Source: JAVWIF01 sp036639635
Lineage (GTDB): Bacteria; Bacillota_I; Bacilli_A; Erysipelotrichales; Erysipelotrichaceae
Direction: 5' to 3'
DNA: 64,000 bases
Assembly: GCA_036639635.1 (NCBI GenBank)
Contig: JAVWIF010000004.1
Coordinates: 1 to 64,000 of the forward strand
Shown here: one piece after another, positions 58,120 to 64,000 of the stretch
Position numbering within the stretch: the stretch's first letter is position 1
Layout of the letters: every line of letters begins with the position of its first letter
The notes under the pieces: model-generated
Seen by the model: the letters and a program-made list of their open reading frames with translations, nothing else
Told to the model about the DNA's origin: nothing
Database searches by the model: none
Made by a program: the position numbers and the translations under genes

Positions 58120-59971
58120 AGAACGTACACCTCGTCCTAGTCGTCCAGGACATGGCCCTATGGGGCATGGAATGCCTGCTGTTAAGGCAAAAGATTTTTC
58201 AGGGACTATGAAAAAATTAATTAAATTTATGCGTCCATATTATATAGTAATAGCAATTGCCATTGTTTTTGCAATCGTTAGTACAATCCTTGCAATACTT
58301 GGACCAAAAATATTAGGAAATGCAACAACAGAACTAGCAGAAGGATTTATGCGTATTGCGACAAATAAAGGAACCATTGATTTTGATTATATTACAGGGA
58401 TAATGTTAACGCTTATTGCTATGTATATCATAAGTGCTGTTTTATCCTATGCAATGAGTATTATGATGGCAACTATTACACAAAAAACAGCGTATAAGTT
58501 AAGACAAGATATTTCTCATAAAATAGATCGTATGCCATTTAAATATTTTGATGCGACCTCTCATGGTGATATATTATCACGTGTTACAAATGATGTCGAT
58601 ACGTTACAAACTTCTATGTCACAATCTTTATCACAAGTAGTAACCTCTGTTGTAAGTGTCATAGGATATCCCGTGATGATGATAACGATTAGTTGGCAAA
58701 TGACATTAATGGCACTTTGTGTAGTTCCATTATCATTAATCTTAGTATCGCGAATTGTTAAAAAATCACAAAGTTACTTTAAGCGCCAACAACAATATCT
58801 TAGTGATGTAAATGGCCATGTTGAAGAAATGTATAGTGGACATGTAGTTATGAAAGCTTTTAATGGAGAACAAAAATCCATTGAAGAGTTTAATAAACAT
58901 AATGATAATTTATATGAAACTGCTTGGATTTCTCAATTCTTATCAGGCCTTATGATGCCAATTACGCAATTTGTAGGAAACTTAGGCTATGTTTGTGTAT
59001 GTTTACTTGGTGGATATTTAGCAGCAATGGGTTCTATTACCATTGGTAATATTCAAGCATTTATTCAATATATAAGAAACTTTAATCAACCAATTGCACA
59101 ACTTGCACAAGTTATGAATATGTTACAATCAACAGCAGCCGCTGCTGAGCGTGTCTTTACCTTCTTAGAAGAAGAGGAAGAAATACCAGAAACATCTACA
59201 CCTGTTGAAGTCTTTGATAAAGACGGTAATACGAATATTACAGGACAAGTTACATTTGAAAATGTTCACTTTGGATACACAGAAGATAAAATTATTATCA
59301 ATAACTTTTCTATGTATATCAAACCAGGTAAGAAAATTGCCATAGTGGGACCTACTGGAGCAGGTAAAACAACGATTGTTAAACTATTGATGCGTTTCTA
59401 TGAATTAAATAGTGGTTCTATTTATATTGATGGTATTAAGACTGTTGATATGCGTAGAAGTGATTTACGTTCGCTTTTTGGTATGGTATTACAAGATGCA
59501 TGGTTATTTAATGGCACTATTATGGAAAACTTACGCTATGGACGCTTAGAAGCAAGTGATGAAGAAGTTATAAGTGCTGCTGATAGTGCTTATGTTGATC
59601 ACTTTATTCGTACATTAGATCATGGATATGATACGATGATCAATGAAGAAAGTAATAACATATCACAAGGACAAAAGCAATTATTAACGATTGCACGTGC
59701 ATTCTTATCAGATCCTAAAATTCTTATTCTAGATGAAGCTACATCATCTGTTGATACACGTACGGAAGTATTGATTCAAAAAGGCATGGAAAAATTAATG
59801 GAGAATCGTACAAGCTTCGTTATTGCTCATCGCTTATCTACCATTCGTGATGCTGATTTAATTTTAGTTATGAAAGATGGAGATATAGTAGAAGCCGGAA
59901 GTCATAATGAATTAATGAGTGAAAATGGATTCTATACACAATTATATAATTCACAATTTGAAGAAGAATAA
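58112..59971 (+). CDS. ABC exporter half-transporter, catalytic-site subunit
   Basis: 619 residues. A 40-residue basic, Gly/Pro-rich N-terminus (RTPRPSRPGHGPMGHGMPA) precedes six TM helices. The NBD from about residue 380 has Walker A GPTGAGKTTI, signature ISQGQKQLLTIAR, and a normal Walker B ILILDEATSSVD with the catalytic Glu. It overlaps the upstream half by 8 bases, so the pair should assemble as one asymmetric exporter of the TM287/288-LmrCD type. Confidence 0.93.
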   Translation: MSKERTPRPSRPGHGPMGHGMPAVKAKDFSGTMKKLIKFMRPYYIVIAIAIVFAIVSTILAILGPKILGNATTELAEGFMRIATNKGTIDFDYITGIMLTLIAMYIISAVLSYAMSIMMATITQKTAYKLRQDISHKIDRMPFKYFDATSHGDILSRVTNDVDTLQTSMSQSLSQVVTSVVSVIGYPVMMITISWQMTLMALCVVPLSLILVSRIVKKSQSYFKRQQQYLSDVNGHVEEMYSGHVVMKAFNGEQKSIEEFNKHNDNLYETAWISQFLSGLMMPITQFVGNLGYVCVCLLGGYLAAMGSITIGNIQAFIQYIRNFNQPIAQLAQVMNMLQSTAAAAERVFTFLEEEEEIPETSTPVEVFDKDGNTNITGQVTFENVHFGYTEDKIIINNFSMYIKPGKKIAIVGPTGAGKTTIVKLLMRFYELNSGSIYIDGIKTVDMRRSDLRSLFGMVLQDAWLFNGTIMENLRYGRLEASDEEVISAADSAYVDHFIRTLDHGYDTMINEESNNISQGQKQLLTIARAFLSDPKILILDEATSSVDTRTEVLIQKGMEKLMENRTSFVIAHRLSTIRDADLILVMKDGDIVEAGSHNELMSENGFYTQLYNSQFEEE

Positions 59972-59976
59972 AAAAA

Positions 59977-60008
59977 GAGACATTGCCAAATAGGCAATGT
60001 CTTATTTT
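59977..60008. terminator. Bidirectional terminator
   Basis: AGACATTGCC (59978-59987) pairs with GGCAATGTCT (59993-60002). The T run is strongest on the minus strand, for the HD gene. Confidence 0.85.
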
Positions 60009-60550
60009 ACGACAAGAGCTAACATAGATAGAAAACTAACACTAGTATGAGAATACCGAACTTTTCGGCCACCTTGTAATAGTACTTCTGATAAGCAACA
60101 ATATTTATCAACGGCTTGTAAAATCCAACCTTCTTTTGTTTTTGGAGTATGAATGGTCATAGGCCACATGTGATGAAGAATTGCATCATCAATAATAGCA
60201 TTTGTTTTAGTAGCTTTTTTAGCATTTTCTAAAGCAATTCTTGGATGTACAGAACAATGTCTTCCTTCGATAGGCTGTTCAAAATGACGATCATATAAAT
60301 ATAAGTCATGAAGAAGACCAGCTCTTGCTATACTGTAAGCATCAGCATTTAACTTACGAGCAATGAGAAAAGAATAGTAAGATACATTTATAGAATGTTG
60401 AAATCTAGACGTTTTCATATGTTGATGAAAGTCATGCAATTCAATGACATCGTCAACACAAAGTAAATCATTTATACAATCTAAATATTCATTACGTAAA
60501 CTACAATCTACATTGTTTAAATCTACCCTAGAGAAAATTGCATTTTGCAT
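60002..60550 (-). CDS. HD-domain phosphohydrolase-like protein
   Basis: 182 residues. Metal-binding HD motif: FQHSINVSYYSFLIAR (first His), AGLLHDLYLYD (HD), then ILHHMWPM and AVDKYCCL (final Asp). Similar short Firmicutes proteins are annotated as HD-domain phosphohydrolases; the substrate (nucleotide or signalling nucleotide) is not clear. The ribosome binding site is AGGTGG. Confidence 0.85.
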   Translation of the reverse strand: MQNAIFSRVDLNNVDCSLRNEYLDCINDLLCVDDVIELHDFHQHMKTSRFQHSINVSYYSFLIARKLNADAYSIARAGLLHDLYLYDRHFEQPIEGRHCSVHPRIALENAKKATKTNAIIDDAILHHMWPMTIHTPKTKEGWILQAVDKYCCLSEVLLQGGRKVRYSHTSVSFLSMLALVVK

Positions 60551-60692
60551 TTAACTACCACCTTTTTTTCAAATACCCTTTAATAATACCACGTATTAAT
60601 TAAAAAAGTATGTGATAGTGGTGTGATTTCTATTTTTACTAGAATTTATTATGAAAATAGCGTAAAATATAAGAGAAAAAGAGGAACGATAA

Positions 60693-61694
60693 ATGATAGA
60701 ATTCGAAAAAACGATACTCCATATTTTAGATAGTGAACACAATACCCTTATTAATAGCGATGAGTGTATGCGTGATATGAGTGTCGAAATAGAAAAAATG
60801 TTGCAAATCAAAACTAGTAAAGTATTCGCATCAAGTGCAAAGAAGAAATGTGAATTCAAGGAAGGTGGACACATTACTCTTTATCTAAATGAATATAAAG
60901 AGTCTAAGACCACATTTGAAGAAATGAGTCAGAAGATTGCTCAATTTATTTTTGATGCAAAGATGAAATATGGTTTATTTGATGCTACAGATTTAATTGT
61001 GAGTGAAGTGTTATTTGAAAGTAGACGCTATATTGTGGCAATTGAAAATGCATATAGTGAAGGAGTCACCCATAATCTTGTACAAAAAGATGAGCATATT
61101 ACCAATGAAGTCATTCCTTATCGTACGTTATTATCGTTAAATTTAGTAAAAAATGATCGTGCATTTATTGTTGAACTATCTGATATGAGTGTATCTAGTG
61201 TTGAAAGTAAAGTCGAAATAGAAGCAGATAAAGTTAACTTTTATGCGAGTATTGTATTAGAAAGCGAATCTACACCTTCTTATAGTGAAGCACTCTCTTC
61301 CATATCGAAGACAGTTGCTAAATTAGGCGATAAATTTGAGATTGATGAAATGGACTTGATTCCAAAGATGAAGGGGATTATTAATGATAGTGTTGCGGCA
61401 CAAACACCGATTAAAGTACAAGAAGTAGGGACTTTATTATTTGCCGATAAACCATTGGCACAAAACGAGTTTCAAGAGGAAATGAGAACACAAGGAATAT
61501 CCAAAGATATTGAAGTAGAATTTGTTAAAAGTAGTAAGCGTGATAAGATGCAAAAGATAAAAACGGATAAAGGAATTGAAATTAATATTCCTGTGGATTA
61601 TATGAATTCAAAAGAATTCGTTGAATTTCAAACCCAAAGTGATGGCACTATTTCTATTCAATTAAAGAACATTAATCATATAAGCAGCAAATAA
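60693..61694 (+). CDS. Nucleoid-associated protein (NdpA/YejK, NA37 family)
   Basis: 333 residues. The N-terminus FEKTILHILDSEHNTLINSDE and the central YIVAIENAYSEGVTHNLV...NEVIPYRTLLSLNLVKNDRAFIVELSDMSV follow the NA37 pattern, as does KIAQFIFDAKM. The E. coli relative YejK co-purifies with the nucleoid and topoisomerases; its role here is unproved. The start follows AGAGGAA. Single-gene unit. Confidence 0.8.
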   Translation: MIEFEKTILHILDSEHNTLINSDECMRDMSVEIEKMLQIKTSKVFASSAKKKCEFKEGGHITLYLNEYKESKTTFEEMSQKIAQFIFDAKMKYGLFDATDLIVSEVLFESRRYIVAIENAYSEGVTHNLVQKDEHITNEVIPYRTLLSLNLVKNDRAFIVELSDMSVSSVESKVEIEADKVNFYASIVLESESTPSYSEALSSISKTVAKLGDKFEIDEMDLIPKMKGIINDSVAAQTPIKVQEVGTLLFADKPLAQNEFQEEMRTQGISKDIEVEFVKSSKRDKMQKIKTDKGIEINIPVDYMNSKEFVEFQTQSDGTISIQLKNINHISSK

Positions 61695-61733
61695 ATAAGT
61701 CATAGCGTAATTGCTATGACTTATATTTTTTTA
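61693..61733. terminator. Bidirectional terminator
   Basis: ATAAGTCATAGC (61695-61706) pairs with GCTATGACTTAT (61713-61724), 6-base loop, with T-rich flank. Confidence 0.92.
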
Positions 61734-61961
61734 TTCAACTAATTTCACACCTACAACACCATCAACTTCATCTAATAAAATGGCTTCGACACCTCCACTA
61801 ATTGTATCATCAACAGACATACAACCAACGCAAGCGCCTAATAATTTTACATTGACAATACCTTCTATAAAAGAAACAAATTCAATATCTCCACCATCTC
61901 TTTGGATATAAGGTCTAATTTTATCAATGACATGTTTAATCTCATCAACTTTTGTTTGCAT
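61731..61961 (-). CDS. NifU-like Fe-S scaffold protein, C-terminal domain only
   Basis: 76 residues, the stand-alone NifU_C/Nfu domain: IRPYIQRDGGDIEFVSF, then LLGACVGCMSVDDTISGGVEAIL with the cluster-binding CxxC. It carries and delivers Fe-S clusters. It follows the DUF212 gene by 21 bases and shares its promoter. No suf genes are nearby. Confidence 0.92.
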   Translation of the reverse strand: MQTKVDEIKHVIDKIRPYIQRDGGDIEFVSFIEGIVNVKLLGACVGCMSVDDTISGGVEAILLDEVDGVVGVKLVE

Positions 61962-61982
61962 CTTGTAACTTTTTCCTTCTTT

Positions 61983-62441
61983 CTATAAATGAATAAGTTG
62001 GTACATAACGAGTGAAACTACAATCCCTAGAAAGACACCACCAAGGATTTCTACAAATTTATGTCCCAATACACTTTTTATCTTTTCTTGATAAATAGGA
62101 TCAGAGAAATTTAATCCTTTTAATGTTTCTAAATCAGTAATTAATTGTTTTGTTAATTGAATGTTTCGCCCAGCATAATAACGAACATTTGCTGCATCAT
62201 AAATGACTATAAAACTAAATACCGCAGTAACGGCAAAGATTGCCGAATCAAATCCTTCACTCATCCCAATAGCAATGGATAGCGAAGTTACTGTTGAACT
62301 ATGAGAACTAGGGAAACCACCACAAGATATGCATTGATGGATATCAAGTTTTTGTGTACGTGAATATAAAACAATTGGTTTTAGTATCTGTGCTAATATA
62401 TTTGCAATTAATGCTGCTGCTAGTGGATAAATAGAATCCAT
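61983..62441 (-). CDS. Divergent PAP2 family membrane protein (DUF212)
   Basis: 152 residues with four hydrophobic segments. The family motif CGGFPSSHSSTVTSLSIAIG and YDAANVRYYAGRN identify DUF212, distantly related to PAP2 acid phosphatases; the canonical catalytic triad is not fully conserved, so activity is uncertain. It is first in a two-gene unit with the NifU domain. The ribosome binding site is GAGGTGA. Confidence 0.9.
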   Translation of the reverse strand: MDSIYPLAAALIANILAQILKPIVLYSRTQKLDIHQCISCGGFPSSHSSTVTSLSIAIGMSEGFDSAIFAVTAVFSFIVIYDAANVRYYAGRNIQLTKQLITDLETLKGLNFSDPIYQEKIKSVLGHKFVEILGGVFLGIVVSLVMYQLIHL

Positions 62442-62495
62442 GTATGTATCACCTCAATACTTCAGATTAAGAATAATTCTTGCTCTGTGTTTATT

Positions 62496-62504
62496 ATTAT
62501 AACA
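62496..62504 (-). promoter_or_regulatory. Extended -10 promoter of the DUF212-NifU unit
   Basis: On the minus strand TGT followed by TATAAT (62496-62501). Confidence 0.65.
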
Positions 62505-62521
62505 CAAAAACAGAAAAGATA

Positions 62522-62530
62522 TGCTATAAT
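62522..62530 (+). promoter_or_regulatory. Extended -10 promoter of the S1-domain gene
   Basis: TGC followed by TATAAT (62525-62530), 26 bases before the ATG and back-to-back with the minus-strand promoter. Confidence 0.65.
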
Positions 62531-62555
62531 AAATGCAATGAAATGAGGTGAGCAC

Positions 62556-62909
62556 ATGCACTATATGGTTGGTGAAGTCGTAGAAGGTGTTATCACTGGG
62601 ATAAAACCTTACGGAGCCTTTGTTTATCTAGACAACAAGCATAATGGATTGATACATATTTCAGAAATTAGTGAACGATTTGTGAAAGATGTACATACCT
62701 ATGTGAAGGTTGATGAACGTGTGAAAGTAAAAATCTTAGATATGGATGAAGATGGTATTCATTTTAATCTTTCTCTAAAAGCCATAGAGACTAGCAAAGC
62801 TCGTTTTATGCGAAAACGCAGAATTGTTCACGAATTACCACCAATGGAAATAGGGTTTCAAACATTGGAGGAGCATTTAGATCAGTGGATAGAAGATGCC
62901 ATAAGATGA
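62556..62909 (+). CDS. S1 RNA-binding domain protein (CvfD/YugI-like)
   Basis: 117 residues. Residues 3-75 are an S1 domain: GEVVEGVITGIKPYGAFVYLDNKHNGLIHISEISERFVKD, VKVKILDMDEDGIHFNLSLK. A basic tail follows (RFMRKRRIVHELPP). Similar small S1 proteins (GSP13, CvfD) bind ribosomes or mRNA and affect stress and virulence genes. GAGGTGAG precedes the ATG. It is 14 bases before pgi, so the two are probably co-transcribed. Confidence 0.9.
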   Translation: MHYMVGEVVEGVITGIKPYGAFVYLDNKHNGLIHISEISERFVKDVHTYVKVDERVKVKILDMDEDGIHFNLSLKAIETSKARFMRKRRIVHELPPMEIGFQTLEEHLDQWIEDAIR

Positions 62910-62923
62910 AGGAGAAAAAGCAT

Positions 62924-64000
62924 ATGATGAAACTAGATACAACGCATGCATTTTTGAAAGAAGACATTTGTGATTATCAAGAGGTTGTTACAAAGTGTCA
63001 TGACGCATTATTGAATAAAACTGGTAAAGGAAATGATTATGTTGGTTGGGTTGACTGGCCTCTTAATTATGACAAAGAAGAATTTGCAAGATTGAAAAGA
63101 GTAGCAAAAGAGATTCGTGAAAAATGTGATGTACTTATTGTTTGTGGTATTGGTGGTTCTTATTTAGGATCACGAGCAGCTATTGAAATGATCAATGGAA
63201 TGTACGCAAATAAAAAACCAGAGATAATTTTTATGGGAAACACATTCTCTTCAACGTATATTGCACAAGTAATGGAATACATCAAAGATAAAGAAGTAGC
63301 CCTAAACGTTATTTCTAAATCTGGAACAACAACTGAAACTGCTTTGGCATTTCGTTTGTTAAGACAATTTATGGAAGAAAAATATGGTAAAGCTGAAGCT
63401 TGTAAACGTATAATAGCAACTACAGATAAAGCAAGAGGTACCTTAAAATCAATTGCTGATAAAGAAGGATACGAAACATTTGCGATTCCTGATGATATCG
63501 GAGGAAGATTTTCGGTAATTACACCTGTTGGATTGTTTCCAATTGCTGTTGCTGGAATTGATGTAGATGCAATTATGGATGGTCTTGTAACGGCTAAAAA
63601 AGATTTAAGTACACCAGATTTAACAAAAAATGATGCCTATGCATATGCGGTTGCTCGTAGAATCTTAGAGAAACAAGGAAAGAACGCTGAAATGCTAGTT
63701 AGTTATGAAACACAAATGGCAATGGTTGCTGAATGGTGGAAACAATTGTTTGGAGAAAGTGAAGGTAAAGAAGGTAAAGGAAACTTGCCAACTAGTGCAA
63801 ACTTCTCTACAGACTTACACTCATTAGGACAATTTGTGCAAGATGGTAAAAAAATCTTATATGAAACATTGTTATTAGTAGAAAAACCAACGATAGATTT
63901 ATTATTCCCAAGTGATGCTAATGATGAAGATGGTATGAATTATTTAGCTGGAAAATCAATTGACTGGGTAAATAAAATGGCTTGTCAAGGAACACTTGAA
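62924..64000 (+). CDS. pgi: Glucose-6-phosphate isomerase (partial, cut by window end)
   Basis: 359 codons are open to the end of the window. Motifs: DWPLNYDKEEFARLK, VCGIGGSYLGSRAAIEM (sugar phosphate site), NVISKSGTTTETALAFR (SGTT phosphate loop), DDIGGRFSVITPVGLFP (PGI signature GGRFS) and LPTSANFSTDLHSLGQFVQDG near the end. It interconverts glucose-6- and fructose-6-phosphate in glycolysis. ATG 62924 (or 62927) follows AAGGAG. About 90 C-terminal residues are missing, judged by the usual length near 450. Confidence 0.96.
   Translation, partial: MMKLDTTHAFLKEDICDYQEVVTKCHDALLNKTGKGNDYVGWVDWPLNYDKEEFARLKRVAKEIREKCDVLIVCGIGGSYLGSRAAIEMINGMYANKKPEIIFMGNTFSSTYIAQVMEYIKDKEVALNVISKSGTTTETALAFRLLRQFMEEKYGKAEACKRIIATTDKARGTLKSIADKEGYETFAIPDDIGGRFSVITPVGLFPIAVAGIDVDAIMDGLVTAKKDLSTPDLTKNDAYAYAVARRILEKQGKNAEMLVSYETQMAMVAEWWKQLFGESEGKEGKGNLPTSANFSTDLHSLGQFVQDGKKILYETLLLVEKPTIDLLFPSDANDEDGMNYLAGKSIDWVNKMACQGTLE

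Overview
The window is a gene-dense, AT-rich stretch of a Bacillota chromosome. Gene order, the HrcA/CIRCE heat-shock circuit, T-box control, extended -10 promoters and family-level resemblance of many proteins point to a gut- or oral-type anaerobe of the Erysipelotrichia. That placement is an inference from protein style, not a database result. There is no rRNA, tRNA, CRISPR array, IS element or recognisable prophage.

Layout. 1-1.4 kb: end of infC, then rpmI and rplT (L20 with a long Lys/Ala/Pro tail) and a MarR regulator. 1.4-6.4 kb: a glycerol-3-phosphate oxidation operon (two FAD oxidoreductases, DUF1667, the antiterminator GlpP, a patatin) behind a leader terminator that GlpP probably controls. 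6.5-16 kb: AI-2E-family permease, stand-alone GatZ/KbaZ, PAS-GGDEF diguanylate cyclase, RluA enzyme, desulfoferrodoxin, HIBADH-family dehydrogenase, YlbJ-like membrane protein, CDF metal exporter and the YfiH/PgeF laccase-domain protein. 16-17.9 kb: an accessory insert of about 1.5 kb, flanked by two copies of a 138-139 bp sequence, with a 41-residue membrane peptide and a frameshifted secreted protein. 17.9-22.6 kb: hrcA-grpE-dnaK-dnaJ with a twin CIRCE promoter. 22.6-27.5 kb: a T-box-controlled leuA-leuC-leuD-leuB operon. 27.5-39.4 kb: CCA-adding enzyme, HAD phosphatases, clpB (again twin CIRCE), a DUF5685/J-domain pair, a Crp-family regulator divergent from deoD-deoB, and a WG-repeat lipoprotein. 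39.4-50.5 kb: DUF218 protein, nuclease-helicase, second RluA enzyme, DUF3784 protein, feoA-feoB-feoB-associated peptide, gamma-carbonic anhydrase, NatAB-like ABC exporter and a Mn-catalase-like protein. 50.5-64 kb: carboxyethylornithine synthase family enzyme, a cysK-cysE operon preceded by a short Cys-rich leader ORF, a decayed membrane-protein gene, a MarR-regulated heterodimeric ABC exporter, HD protein, nucleoid-associated protein, NifU domain, DUF212 protein, S1-domain protein and the start of pgi.

Themes. Oxygen and iron stress defence (desulfoferrodoxin, Mn catalase, Feo) fits an anaerobe. Control is largely at RNA or local-repressor level: GlpP antitermination, a leucine T-box, a possible cysteine leader peptide, HrcA on both the dnaK operon and clpB, and a MarR with its own operator array. 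Most genes end in clear intrinsic terminators, several shared by convergent genes or overlapping the stop codon.

The most unusual items are the duplicated pgeF-hrcA intergenic sequence flanking a small cargo insert, the Cys-rich leader ORF before cysK, and the terminator-plus-GlpP arrangement. Everything here was read by eye; no similarity search or folding calculation was run.
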